Positions 1 to 11,027 of a stretch of DNA of 64,000 bases are shown here, in pieces (the first letter of the stretch is position 1; each line of letters begins with the position of its first letter). The translations under genes and the position numbers were made by a program. This DNA comes from Longimonas halophila. Lineage in GTDB: Bacteria > Bacteroidota > Rhodothermia > Rhodothermales > Salinibacteraceae. The stretch is taken from contig NZ_PDEP01000001.1 in NCBI RefSeq assembly GCF_002554705.1, positions 62,001 through 126,000 on the forward strand. The letters run 5' to 3'. A model generated the notes under the pieces. That model had not been told where the DNA came from, did not search any database, and saw nothing but the letters and a program-made list of their open reading frames with translations.

Positions 1-416
1 TCTCGCTGAAGAGCGTCGAGCACCTCGGCGGTGGGCCACTCGCGTAGAACGAGCGTCATATCGGGATAGGCCGTTTCGAGTGCTGGCAGGATAAGGGGAA
101 TCAGGTACGGCGACAGGGTTGGCAGCAGGCCAAGCCGGAGCGTACCCGTAACACGCTCTTGCACCTCTTCCGCAAGCGCCTGAAGGCGGTCTCGCTCGGC
201 CAGCACCGTGCGCGCCTGCGCAATAAGCCGCTCCCCGGCCCCCGTGGGCACGATCGGCTGATGACTCCGGTCAAGGAGTGCAACGCCGAGTTCGTCCTCC
301 AACTTACGAAGCTGGACACTTAGCGTGGGCTGCGACACGTGGCACGCCTCTGCAGCCTGGCTAAAATGCCGGTGTTCGTCTAAGGCAACGAGGTACGTCA
401 ATTGTGTGAAGGTCAT
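1..416 (-). CDS. oxyR: OxyR-like LysR-family transcriptional regulator, C-terminus beyond the left edge
   Basis: Reading leftward from the ATG at 414-416 gives about 138 residues starting MTFTQLTYLVALDEHRHFSQ. This is a LysR-type winged helix-turn-helix (residues 1-60, with AAEACHVSQPTLSVQLRKLE as the HTH) followed by the start of the effector domain (GTLRLGLLPTLSPYLIPLIL). The gene is divergent from katG and a full OxyR-type operator lies between them, so a peroxide-sensing role is the best reading. The redox cysteines of OxyR lie further along and are outside the window, so peroxide sensing itself cannot be confirmed. LysR family is certain; OxyR is inferred from context and operator. Confidence 0.87.
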   Translation of the reverse strand, partial: MTFTQLTYLVALDEHRHFSQAAEACHVSQPTLSVQLRKLEDELGVALLDRSHQPIVPTGAGERLIAQARTVLAERDRLQALAEEVQERVTGTLRLGLLPTLSPYLIPLILPALETAYPDMTLVLREWPTAEVLDALQR

Positions 417-448
417 AGCAGGCACTCTCTAATAGCTACAGACTATTT

Positions 449-2807
<2,359 letters not shown>

Positions 2808-2856
2808 TCGGCCTCAAAGGAGATCGACCTCCCGGCAATCCAATCCGGAAAGGATA

Positions 2857-2886
2857 GCCTCGTCCGCAAGGGCGGGGCTTTTTTGT
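2857..2886 (+). terminator. Rho-independent terminator of katG
   Basis: A 9-bp stem (2857-2865 with 2870-2878, two G-T wobbles) closes a four-base loop and is followed at once by six T residues. It lies 50 bases after the katG stop. Confidence 0.8.
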
Positions 2887-3288
2887 TTGTAGATGATGGC
2901 TTTTTCCAACGGGGTGAATGGCCCTGAAGGCGTTTGAGACAAGTTCATCCGTGCCTTTGGGCACTTCCAGACTTCAGCTACCGGCACGTTCCTGCAGGAC
3001 ATGCTTCTCGAAGTCGAGAGATTGGCTGCAACTGCTACCGAACAACGGTCACCCGCTGCGTAGAGAACGAGCGTAGATACGTAGCGATGAGGCATGGTAG
3101 CCCCCACAAGTTAAGAGCAAAGGACGCATGGGGATACACCCTGACGACCTACTTTTGGAGTAAACCCGGGCACGGATAGGTACAGGATAGCACCTCAGAG
3201 CCTGTTTGGGTTTTGTCATGTACTGAGGTCAGACCCTTTGCTCTGTGTGTCAATCTGGTCTATAGGCGTCTTTTGTGGGCGACATGCA
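2887..3288. other. Gene-free stretch between katG and an S9 peptidase
   Basis: About 400 bases without a convincing gene. Short open frames (e.g. 2934-3179) have no recognisable domain. The composition is more AT-rich than the flanks. It may hold decayed sequence, but I see no repeat, RNA fold or promoter I can name. Confidence 0.4.
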
Positions 3289-5304
3289 CTACTCACTGCC
3301 GGCTGCTCGGCCAAGATGCGTATCGAACCAATCCAGGATGCGCGGCGTCACGTCCATGAGCAGTTTGGGCTCGCGGGGACCGTGTGGTGTACGCGGGTAG
3401 AGAACCATCTCGGTAGGCACGTCCAGACGTTTCAGGGCACGGTAGAACTCCCGGCCCTGGCTCGGAGGTACGCGGTCGTCTTCCGCGCCGTGGAGCACCT
3501 GGGTGGGCGTAGTCACATTGTCGATGCGGTAGATAGCCGAGTGCCGCTCGTACGTCTCGAAGTTATCCCAGAACTCCCCGCCCATGTGGCCCACGAGGTA
3601 ATCGGGGATATCCGTTGTGCCGACCATGCTGATGAGGTTGGGCAGTCCCGCCCCCATGCTGGCGGCCTTGAAGCGATCCGTTTTGGTGACAGCGTAGGAG
3701 GTCATATAGCCGCCGTAGCTCCAGCCCATGAGCGCGAGACTATCCGGGTGGGCCACGTCGCGCTCAACCATCAGATCCACGCCTGCCATCAGATCCTCGT
3801 AGTCGCCATTGCCCCAGTCCTCGACATTGGCGTAGCGGAACTCCTTCCCGTAGCCGGTGCTTCCGCGCGGATTGGGGCGCAGCACGGCGTATCCCTCCTG
3901 GGCAAAAACCTGCGTCATGTAGATGCTGGGCCCACCCGTAAAGGAGCGGTTGTAGACGCCCGCCGGTCCGCCGTGAACGCTAAGGATGAGCGGCACGCGC
4001 GTGTCGTCCTCGTATCCAACTGGATACGTAATGAGTCCTTCCACCTCTGTGCCATCTGGTGCAGTCCAGGTAAGGACCTCTGTGCGGCCCATCGGCGGCA
4101 TGGGCACGTCTTCGTGCAGGGTTGTGAGCTGGTTGCGCTCGTAGGCGTCGAGGCCGGTAACGTACAGGTTCTCGGGGGTGTCGGTGTTTTCGTAGGTGTA
4201 GGCCATCTGGCTTGCATCGGCGTTGAGCGCAATGGTGCCGTGGAGGCCGTCGCCCTCAGTAAGTTGGCGGGGCGATGCGCCGCTTGTGGGCACAGCAAAG
4301 AGGTGACTGGAGGTGCGCACCGGCTCGCTGATGAGCACAGTGTCATTTGCCCTCCACCCGTGCAGGCTGCTGCTGCGATTGGGGGTTTCGGCCAGCTTCT
4401 GCGGCGTGCCACCCGAGGCTGCGATCACGTAGACATCGTTCAGGCCCACGGGCTCAGCCTGGCCGCCTTGCCCGGTGAACGCAATCTGGCTGCCATCGGG
4501 CGAAAAGTGCGGATCGCTGTCTACGCCCGGCTGCTCCACGAGCGCTGTCACAGCCCCACTGTCGGCAGGCACGGTAGAGATGTCGGCCTGTGTGAAGCCG
4601 CTGTTGATGTTCGGGGTGGGCTGGTGGTCAAAGACGAGCGTGCTCCCGTCGGGCGACCAGTCAAAGCTGCGGATGTGGAAATCTCCGCCCGTGAGGCGCT
4701 GGACCTGGCGCGTTGAGTCGCTGGCCTCGGCCACGTCGGTCGTATAGAGGTGGCTGTACAGGTGCTCTTCATCGACAACCTGCACATCGCGCCGCTCCTT
4801 TTCGCGCTGCTTTTCCTCGTCGGACTTCGGGTCGGTCATTGTGTAAGCGATCTTGGAGCCGTCGGGGGCCCACTGGAAGCGACCCACGCCCGTTTCGGCA
4901 TCCGTCACCTGGTACGCTTCGCCACCCTGTACACGCATTGCCCACACCTGGGGGGCACCCGAGCGCGTGGTAATGAACGCGAGGTGCTGGCCCTCTGGCG
5001 AAAAAGCCGGGCTGTAGCTGGAGTGCTCGCCGCGCGTGTACTGCACGTTCATTGCGCCATCTGCTGAGGCCAGGTAAATCTGGCTTTGGTACTCGGATTG
5101 CTCGCCCTCCATGAGCGGCTCGCGCACAACGTATGCCACAAGCTGTCCATCTGGTGCCATCGCAGCGCCCGCTATCGCATGGTACTGCATGCTGAGATCG
5201 GGCGTCCAGCGCGTGGTGTCATTGGCAGATTGGGCCGTAGCATGGGGAATACTGCTCAGCACACACAGCATAAGTAGCGCGCTCCAAAAGTGATATCGTT
5301 GCAT
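3289..5304 (-). CDS. Exported S9-family prolyl oligopeptidase-type peptidase (acylaminoacyl/dipeptidyl peptidase-like)
   Basis: Serine peptidase of clan SC, 671 residues. The ATG at 5304 is chosen because it starts a clean signal peptide (MQRYHFWSALLMLCVLSSIP, cleavage after ATA); a longer frame to 5355 only adds residues ahead of it. Residues 30-420 form a TolB/WD40-like propeller with repeated SPDG/APDG blades. The C-terminal alpha/beta hydrolase has the nucleophile elbow GWSYGGY, the catalytic Asp in HGAEDDRVPP and the His in TPHGPRE. It probably degrades peptides in the periplasm. It is transcribed alone, and its start is separated by 129 bases from the divergent CIA30-domain gene. Confidence 0.93.
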   Translation of the reverse strand: MQRYHFWSALLMLCVLSSIPHATAQSANDTTRWTPDLSMQYHAIAGAAMAPDGQLVAYVVREPLMEGEQSEYQSQIYLASADGAMNVQYTRGEHSSYSPAFSPEGQHLAFITTRSGAPQVWAMRVQGGEAYQVTDAETGVGRFQWAPDGSKIAYTMTDPKSDEEKQREKERRDVQVVDEEHLYSHLYTTDVAEASDSTRQVQRLTGGDFHIRSFDWSPDGSTLVFDHQPTPNINSGFTQADISTVPADSGAVTALVEQPGVDSDPHFSPDGSQIAFTGQGGQAEPVGLNDVYVIAASGGTPQKLAETPNRSSSLHGWRANDTVLISEPVRTSSHLFAVPTSGASPRQLTEGDGLHGTIALNADASQMAYTYENTDTPENLYVTGLDAYERNQLTTLHEDVPMPPMGRTEVLTWTAPDGTEVEGLITYPVGYEDDTRVPLILSVHGGPAGVYNRSFTGGPSIYMTQVFAQEGYAVLRPNPRGSTGYGKEFRYANVEDWGNGDYEDLMAGVDLMVERDVAHPDSLALMGWSYGGYMTSYAVTKTDRFKAASMGAGLPNLISMVGTTDIPDYLVGHMGGEFWDNFETYERHSAIYRIDNVTTPTQVLHGAEDDRVPPSQGREFYRALKRLDVPTEMVLYPRTPHGPREPKLLMDVTPRILDWFDTHLGRAAGSE

Positions 5305-5433
5305 GACAGCCTGGTGGGTTTGTTGAAGACGAGCGGGTGCTCCAAGAAACTGCATCTGCGCATCATTTTCAACAACGCGTAGTTAGCGATCATGTGATCT
5401 TCTCGCTGCTGCTCTGCTTACCGTCATCAATCT

Positions 5434-6096
5434 ATGTCTCGGCTTCTCATTGTCGTCATCGCCGCTTCGGTCCTCATTCTTGCTGTGCATATCAACAATG
5501 CCCCGGTCCCCAACAATGCAATAGGTGCCGAAGTGACTGCCGTTTCGGTACGTCCTCTCTCAGAAACGAATGATTCTGACACTCTCGCATTTTCATCTAA
5601 ACCCATGATGCTATTTAACTTTGAGCATGTAAATGCCGCTGCGTGGAGTGTTGAGAACGACGGCGTGATGGGCGGGCGCTCACAAGGCGTCGTCGAAGTT
5701 GACGGAGGCACGCTCGTGTTTACCGGAGAGGTGGTCACCGAAGGCGGCGGGTTCTCGTCGGTCCGTGCGGAACGAGAGGTAGACCTTTCGGACTATGACG
5801 GAATCGAACTCCGTGTTCGCGGTGGGGGGCGCACGTTTGAGCTCGATGTCGACGACGGAACCCGGAGCCGGGGGCGTGAGGTGAACCGACGCGGGCCGGT
5901 TCCGACGAGCGGCTCATGGGCAACAGTCCGCGTTCCATTCGATTCGCTGGAGACGAGCGCACACGGCGAGCCTGTACGGGTTGACCCACTTGACCGCTCG
6001 GCCGTGACGTCGATTGGGGTGTACATCATAGATGGGCAGGATGGCCCGTTTCGGCTCGAAGTTGACTGGATCCGGGCGTACCGCGAGGTAAAGTAG
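5434..6096 (+). CDS. CIA30-domain protein with N-terminal export signal
   Basis: 220 residues. After a hydrophobic N-terminal segment (residues 3-19) and a linker comes a CIA30 (complex I intermediate-associated protein 30, galactose-binding-like) fold: FNFEHVNAAAWSVENDGVMG starts the domain, SDYDGIELRVRGGGRTFELD follows, and DGPFRLEVDWIRAYR ends it. In eukaryotes CIA30 assists complex I assembly; bacterial members are poorly understood. The export signal makes a complex I role unlikely here. It appears monocistronic. Family assignment is good; function unknown. Confidence 0.8.
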   Translation: MSRLLIVVIAASVLILAVHINNAPVPNNAIGAEVTAVSVRPLSETNDSDTLAFSSKPMMLFNFEHVNAAAWSVENDGVMGGRSQGVVEVDGGTLVFTGEVVTEGGGFSSVRAEREVDLSDYDGIELRVRGGGRTFELDVDDGTRSRGREVNRRGPVPTSGSWATVRVPFDSLETSAHGEPVRVDPLDRSAVTSIGVYIIDGQDGPFRLEVDWIRAYREVK

Positions 6097-6316
6097 GCTA
6101 TGCAGGTCGAGTTCGTCCGCACCAAGCGACAGGGAAGACGCATGATGCCGCATCCGAAATGCCCCCAGCGGACCTGTTGCGCAATCACCACAGCACATCT
6201 TCATCCCCTGCCCGTTACATTATTGTGGCATAATAAGAGCCGGTACGGTCGAACCGCATTCCCTCGTTGTGCCGTTGCACCGATGCATTCTTCCTTTTAC
6301 CAAGGCCGACCGTGTT

Positions 6317-7000
6317 ATGGATCTTACCTATTTTGGGCACGCCACCTTTCAGCTGGAGACGGACACCCACACGTTGCTCTTCGATCCGTTTCTGGCAGGC
6401 AACAATCCGCACACCAAAACCGGGCCTTCCGACCTTGACCCGGACGTGATCTTTGTGTCGCATCCGCATGCCGATCACTTTCTGGACACGGAGGCGCTCA
6501 CACAGCAGGGCGATCCGCTCGTCATCGGCACGTTCGAGGTCATTACGCACGTACAAGAGGAGTTTGGGCACGAAACTGTGCATCCGCTTAACGAAGGCGG
6601 CTCGCTCGACATGCCGTGGGGGCACATTGAAGCCGTGCATGCACGCCACACCGCCTCCTTCCCCGACGGCAGCTACGGCGGCGTGCCCATCGGATTTGTG
6701 CTCGACTTTGGCGACCTCACCGTCTACTACACCGGCGATACCGCGCCCTTCATGGAGATGGAGTGGATCGGCGAGAACTACGACATCGACGTGCTGCTCG
6801 CACCTATTGGCGACGTGGTAACGATGGGCATTCCCGGCACCATCCACACCGCCACCATGGTTGATGCCGACACCATCGTGCCGCTGCACTACGACACCTT
6901 CCCATTTATTGAGGTGGACCTGGATGACTTCGAAGAGGCCGCCGACAACGCAGGCTTTGAGCCCCTCGTGGTCGACTTCGATGAAACGGTAGAACTGTAA
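6317..7000 (+). CDS. UPF0173-type metal-dependent hydrolase (metallo-beta-lactamase fold)
   Basis: 227 residues, the normal length for UPF0173 proteins, using the ATG at 6317 (MDLTYFGHATFQLE). The metal ligands are visible: HPHADHFLD (HxHxDH), a histidine in HARHTASF, the aspartate in GDTAPF and the last histidine in PLHYDTFP. It belongs to the YtkL/UlaG-like branch of the metallo-beta-lactamase superfamily; the substrate is unknown and it has no signal peptide. It is followed by a long inverted repeat and then a phosphodiesterase on the same strand. Confidence 0.92.
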   Translation: MDLTYFGHATFQLETDTHTLLFDPFLAGNNPHTKTGPSDLDPDVIFVSHPHADHFLDTEALTQQGDPLVIGTFEVITHVQEEFGHETVHPLNEGGSLDMPWGHIEAVHARHTASFPDGSYGGVPIGFVLDFGDLTVYYTGDTAPFMEMEWIGENYDIDVLLAPIGDVVTMGIPGTIHTATMVDADTIVPLHYDTFPFIEVDLDDFEEAADNAGFEPLVVDFDETVEL

Positions 7001-7027
7001 GCGCGAACGCACACACCACATCCCCAT

Positions 7028-7070
7028 GCAATAGGGACGGCTCTGCCGCTGTACGGGTCGTCCCTATTGC
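7028..7070. terminator. Perfect 12-bp inverted repeat, probable terminator
   Basis: GCAATAGGGACG (7028-7039) pairs perfectly with CGTCCCTATTGC (7059-7070) across a 19-base loop, between two same-strand genes. There is no T tract, so it could instead stabilise the upstream mRNA. Confidence 0.5.
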
Positions 7071-7112
7071 CATGCATACGCACCATTATCCACGCAACGC
7101 ACCTCACCGTAT

Positions 7113-7643
7113 ATGCAACTTGGTATTTTAGCGGATACGCATGGCTACTTCCACCCCGACCTGGTTGACGTGCTTGACGGCGTTGATGCCATTGTGCATG
7201 CAGGCGATGTCGGCGATCTGGCCATTCTTGACGGACTGGAAGCCGTAGCACCCGTGCATGCCGTCTACGGCAACATTGACGATGCCGACACGCGCCGCCG
7301 TCTGCCTGAACAGGAGCGCTTCTCATTTGGCGGGCTGTCGGTGTGGGTGGAGCACATTGCCGGGCGCCCCGGACGCTGGCAGGCCAACATGGGCGAGCGC
7401 CTGGCTGCGGATCCCCCCGACGTGTTCATCTGTGGACACAGCCACATTCTGCGCATCGAGCGCGTAGCGGAGTTGGACAACATGCTGTTTGTGAATCCGG
7501 GGGCGGCGGGACGACAAGGGTTTCACCAGAAGAAGACGTGCCTGCGCCTCACCGTAACTGACGGCAAGGCCACCAATGTCGATGTCATCCATCTGGATGC
7601 ATCGCCGCGCGCTGCGACGCCGTCGCCTGAAACCGGTGTGTAA
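7113..7643 (+). CDS. YfcE/MJ0936-family metallophosphoesterase
   Basis: 176-residue calcineurin-like phosphoesterase. All metal-binding blocks are present: GILADTHGY (DxH), VHAGDVGD (GDxxD), VYGNID (GNxD), FICGHSH (GHxH). Family members are manganese-dependent phosphodiesterases active on model substrates; the natural substrate is unknown. Cytoplasmic. The last 59 bases overlap the convergent GlmU-like gene, so the two mRNAs are complementary at their 3' ends. Confidence 0.93.
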   Translation: MQLGILADTHGYFHPDLVDVLDGVDAIVHAGDVGDLAILDGLEAVAPVHAVYGNIDDADTRRRLPEQERFSFGGLSVWVEHIAGRPGRWQANMGERLAADPPDVFICGHSHILRIERVAELDNMLFVNPGAAGRQGFHQKKTCLRLTVTDGKATNVDVIHLDASPRAATPSPETGV

Positions 7644-8850
7644 GTAGGGCCCGCTGGCCATCGGTGAGGGGCTGGTTGCGTCGCGCCATCACGCGCTCGG
7701 CCACCTCCAGCGCTTTGTCGAGCCGATAGTCGGTGAATCCCTGCTCAGGGCTGCCCCACGAAAAGGCAGGCAGCCAGCGCGGGGGAAAGCCGCCTCCGTA
7801 TACGTTGCAACTCGTGCCGACCACCGTGCCCGTGTTAAACATCGTGTTGATGCCGCACTTCGAATGGTCGCCCATCACCAGGCCCATGAACTGGCGCTCT
7901 GTATCCACAAACGCCTCCTCGACCGGGTCGCGTAGCGATACCGTACCGTAATTGTTTTTGAGATTCGACGTGTTCGTGTCGGCTCCCAGATTGCACCACT
8001 GCCCCAGAATACTGTGGCCCAGAAACCCCATGTGACCCTTGTTCGAGTAGCTCTGGATGATGCAATCGTGCACCTCGCCGCCCACCTTGCTGTAGGTGCC
8101 AAAGGCCGATGTGGCAATGTTCGCCGCCGTCTTGACCTGGCTCTTCGGCCCGATGTACACCGGTCCGCGCACCACCGCCTGTTCGTAGATTGTCGCCTCC
8201 GCATCCACATAAATCGGACCGTCTTCAGCGTTGAGGATCGCCCCAGCGCGCACCTCGGCACGCGGCGCAACGTGCACACGCTCCGCCCCCTGTATGATAG
8301 CCGACGGATTCACAGAGCCTGTATCCTTCGGTGATGCCTCGGGCAGTTGCCGCGCAAGCGCATCGTGCAGATGATCCATGAGGTGCCACAGCCGGGTGAT
8401 GCGTGGCACCGTACCCAGATCGGTGGTAGGAGCGTCGCCGAACGGCGCTACGGGCAGGGCGTCAGACGTCAGCAGATCTGCAGGCAGCGCTGCAGGATCG
8501 GGGCACCACGCTGCAATCAGGGCATCGCCATCGGTGAAGGTGCGTGCTTTTGCATCGCCGACCGCGCCCGCCACCTCGCTGACCCACGACGGATGCGGCA
8601 GGGCGTGGGCCGAGACGAACAGCACCCCGGCATCACGCGGTAAGGCATTGACCGTAGCCTGCGGATGGCGCTCAGCCACTACCGGAGCCACAGCATCACG
8701 TGTGTGCAGCACCAGCGCGTCGTGCGCAAACGCCACCGACAGCGCTTCGCCCAGCGTGTATCGTGCACTGCGCACCTCAGCTACCCCGCGTAGATCAGTA
8801 AGTGGAGCCAGATGGGCAGCGTCGGAAGATTCGAACAGGCAAAGGTACAT
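7585..8850 (-). CDS. GlmU-like sugar-nucleotidyltransferase/acyltransferase (alternative Bacteroidota GlmU type)
   Basis: 421 residues. The N-terminal half (about 1-180) is a diverged nucleotidyltransferase-like region without the classical GxGTRM signature. The C-terminal half (about 190-390) is a left-handed beta-helix of hexapeptide repeats (GAILNAEDGPIYVDAEATI, VVRGPVYIGPKSQV) ending in LGADTNTSNLKNNYGTV and CGINTMFNTGTVVG, as in UDP-GlcNAc acetyltransferases. This matches the alternative GlmU-related proteins of Bacteroidota, thought to act in UDP-N-acetylglucosamine supply for peptidoglycan. Convergent with and overlapping the phosphoesterase gene. Whether it is bifunctional is not shown by the sequence. 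Confidence 0.82.
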   Translation of the reverse strand: MYLCLFESSDAAHLAPLTDLRGVAEVRSARYTLGEALSVAFAHDALVLHTRDAVAPVVAERHPQATVNALPRDAGVLFVSAHALPHPSWVSEVAGAVGDAKARTFTDGDALIAAWCPDPAALPADLLTSDALPVAPFGDAPTTDLGTVPRITRLWHLMDHLHDALARQLPEASPKDTGSVNPSAIIQGAERVHVAPRAEVRAGAILNAEDGPIYVDAEATIYEQAVVRGPVYIGPKSQVKTAANIATSAFGTYSKVGGEVHDCIIQSYSNKGHMGFLGHSILGQWCNLGADTNTSNLKNNYGTVSLRDPVEEAFVDTERQFMGLVMGDHSKCGINTMFNTGTVVGTSCNVYGGGFPPRWLPAFSWGSPEQGFTDYRLDKALEVAERVMARRNQPLTDGQRALLTHRFQATASQRAAMHPDG

Positions 8851-8990
8851 AGCGCACAGTGGCGATCATGAGTAGAAGCGAGGTGATGCAAACAACGCAA
8901 TGGCGCACGCGAAGTCAACTGATTCGCAGATCCCTCTTCACGTCAATTCATGCTTCTTGCATTTATCACTAACATTTTGTAGCGTACGAA

Positions 8991-9004
8991 TGTAAGCGCT
9001 TACA
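8991..9004. promoter_or_regulatory. Perfect 14-bp palindrome, LacI-family operator
   Basis: TGTAAGCGCTTACA is perfectly self-complementary with the central CG of LacI-family operators, and it matches the cre consensus TGWAANCGNTNWCA. It lies 42 bases before the start of the T9SS cargo gene at 9046, a position suited to repression. The cognate regulator is not in the window. Confidence 0.65.
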
Positions 9005-9045
9005 TAAAAAGTAACCGCATTCTTTAAATCAATAACATCAGTGTT

Positions 9046-10398
9046 ATGAAGCACATGAGACGTATTCAGGCTGTCTTTTTCGCATTCTTGCTATGTGCGG
9101 CTGTACCGTACATGGTGCATGGGCAGCCTACGATTGATGGGACCATCAACACCAGCAACTATCAACAACTGGCCGAGTGGACCCAGAGCGATACCGGGTT
9201 TGGTGATCATGGCATACTGGAGCTATGGGCCGAACGAGACGGAGATAATCTGTACGTCTTTGTTCTCGGGGAAGCGGAGAGTAATGGTAACGAATTCTAT
9301 CTATTTATTGATGTAGATAGTCAGAGCGGAGTAGCTTCCGGCACACAGTTGCCCAGTGGCAATGATGGGCTCTCACCCTTTGCTTCATTCCAACCCACCA
9401 ATGACTTTGAGACGGACTATGGGCTTCGGCTTCAATCAGGTGTTAACAATGATCCTAACGATGATGCCTTTGTGAGCATCGTTGATTACGTAGCATGGGA
9501 GAGTGGAGACGCAGAGGACACATTTTTGGGCACGCTTCCCAATGACGGGACCACGGTTTCGGTTGACGGCGGAACGTATGACGGCACAACACTCGCTTAC
9601 AACGATACGGGCGACTTGAGTAGTCATACCGGCGTTGAGGGATGGGAGCTTTCTATTCCGCTGAGTGCCATTGGAGCGAGTCCAGGCGATGAGTTTCAGT
9701 TCCTGGCTATGTACGGAGCTGATTCCTTCATCTCGGCCAATACCTTGCCTGAGATTTCAGGCCAGTCGGGGACCAATCTGGGAGACAATCCCGACTTTAC
9801 GGGAATCACAGGAGATCAGCACACGACACCCGATCCCCTCCCCGTCGAACTCGCCTCGTTCACAGCTGCGCTCGATGGCACCACGGCCCAGCTCCAGTGG
9901 GAAACGCTTTCGGAGACCAACAACGCCGGATTTGAGGTGCAGCACGCCGCCCCCGAAGGCGATTTTGAAGCGCACGGCTTTGTGGAAGGCTACGGCACCA
10001 CCGATACGCCGCAGCAGTACACGTTCCGCGTGGACGATCTGGCTCCCGGCACGCACCGCTTCCGCCTGAAGCAGACCGACTTCGACGGCACGTCGACGCT
10101 CACCGAAGCGCAGACGATCGAAGTGGCGTTGAGCCAGCTGGCGATGCTTGAAACGACGCCGAACCCCATGCGCGGCGCGGGCACCATCCAGTTTGCCGTG
10201 CAAGAGGCCGAGCCGGTGACGGTGTCGGTCTACAACGTGCTCGGGCAGCGCGTCGAGACGCTCTACGACGGCACGCCCACGCCCGACCAGGTGCACACTG
10301 TATCGCTCGACACCAGCACTCTCTCCAGCGGCACGTACTTCGTGCGCATTGAAGGCGCTACCATGCAGAAAACGCGCCGTGTGGCTGTTGTGCGGTAA
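9046..10398 (+). CDS. T9SS-exported surface protein with CBM9/DOMON-like domain
   Basis: 450 residues. A signal peptide (1-27, ending VHG) is followed by a beta-sandwich (about 28-260) starting PTIDGTINTSNYQQLAEW, with DNLYVFVLGE and NEFYLFIDVD; this resembles carbohydrate-binding CBM9/DOMON modules. Residues 265-365 are an FnIII-like module (LPVELASFTA, ETNNAGFEVQH) shared with the protein at 52748. The last 80 residues are a type A T9SS sorting domain (TPNPMRGAG, VYNVLGQRVETL, LSSGTYFVRIEG). The protein should be exported and anchored on or released from the cell surface. The LacI-type operator upstream hints at sugar control. The first 790 bases are visibly less GC-rich than the C-terminal part, as if a module was joined on. 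Ligand unknown. Confidence 0.82.
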   Translation: MKHMRRIQAVFFAFLLCAAVPYMVHGQPTIDGTINTSNYQQLAEWTQSDTGFGDHGILELWAERDGDNLYVFVLGEAESNGNEFYLFIDVDSQSGVASGTQLPSGNDGLSPFASFQPTNDFETDYGLRLQSGVNNDPNDDAFVSIVDYVAWESGDAEDTFLGTLPNDGTTVSVDGGTYDGTTLAYNDTGDLSSHTGVEGWELSIPLSAIGASPGDEFQFLAMYGADSFISANTLPEISGQSGTNLGDNPDFTGITGDQHTTPDPLPVELASFTAALDGTTAQLQWETLSETNNAGFEVQHAAPEGDFEAHGFVEGYGTTDTPQQYTFRVDDLAPGTHRFRLKQTDFDGTSTLTEAQTIEVALSQLAMLETTPNPMRGAGTIQFAVQEAEPVTVSVYNVLGQRVETLYDGTPTPDQVHTVSLDTSTLSSGTYFVRIEGATMQKTRRVAVVR

Positions 10399-10437
10399 GC
10401 CGCCGCACCTTGCACACATGTAGCACGCATAGGTCTT

Positions 10438-10467
10438 GCGCCCTCGTTCTTCACGGAGCGAGGGCGC
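10438..10467. terminator. Hairpin after T9SS cargo gene
   Basis: GCGCCCTCG (10438-10446) pairs with CGAGGGCGC (10459-10467) over a 12-base loop. It lies 40 bases past the stop and ahead of folA. No T tract follows. Confidence 0.5.
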
Positions 10468-10523
10468 TGCGCGTTACGTACGACGCACCCACGCTGCCTG
10501 TGCTCACCGACTTATGTTGACTC

Positions 10524-11027
10524 GTGACGATTATCCTTATTGCTGCCGTCGCTAAAGAGAACCGCGTTATCGGAGCCGAGGGCGACATGCCCTGGCATCT
10601 GCCCGACGACCTGAAGCGCTTCAAACGCCTCACCACCGGCCACCCATTGCTGATGGGACGACGCACCTTCGAATCCATTACGAACACGTTCGGCAGCCCA
10701 CTGCCCGACCGCCGACAGCTTATTCTGACGACAACGCGCACGTACGACTACCCCGGCGTGGAGACGTACGCCTCGATTCCTGAAGCGCTTGATGCTGTAC
10801 CCAGCGACGCCACGCTCTACGTGGGGGGCGGACAGCAGATCTATGAGCAGTTCCTCCCGCGGGCCGACCGGTTGGAGCTCACCGAAGTGAACGGCCACTA
10901 CGAGGGCGACACGTTCTTTCCATCGTATGAGCACCTGATCGGCGACACGTTCGTCGAAACCCAGCGCGAAGAGCACGACGCGTTCGACTTCGTGACCTAC
11001 GACCGCGTAGATGCACGTTCGCGTTAG
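10524..11027 (+). CDS. folA: Dihydrofolate reductase
   Basis: Reduces dihydrofolate to tetrahydrofolate with NADPH. 167 residues, normal length. The N-terminus TIILIAAVAKENRVIGAEGD runs into MPWHLPDDLKRFK, which holds the substrate-binding Asp. MGRRTFESI and VGGGQQIYEQFLP are the NADPH-binding blocks. The start is GTG; no ATG in this frame fits. The last four bases (TTAG) overlap the stop of the convergent methyltransferase gene. Confidence 0.97.
   Translation: MTIILIAAVAKENRVIGAEGDMPWHLPDDLKRFKRLTTGHPLLMGRRTFESITNTFGSPLPDRRQLILTTTRTYDYPGVETYASIPEALDAVPSDATLYVGGGQQIYEQFLPRADRLELTEVNGHYEGDTFFPSYEHLIGDTFVETQREEHDAFDFVTYDRVDARSR

Noticed and set aside
3238..4716. 492-residue plus-strand open frame opposite the S9 peptidase
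   Set aside because: It lies wholly antisense to a gene with intact catalytic motifs. Its translation is rich in Arg, His, Ala and Val without any domain, as expected from the complementary strand of a GC-rich gene.
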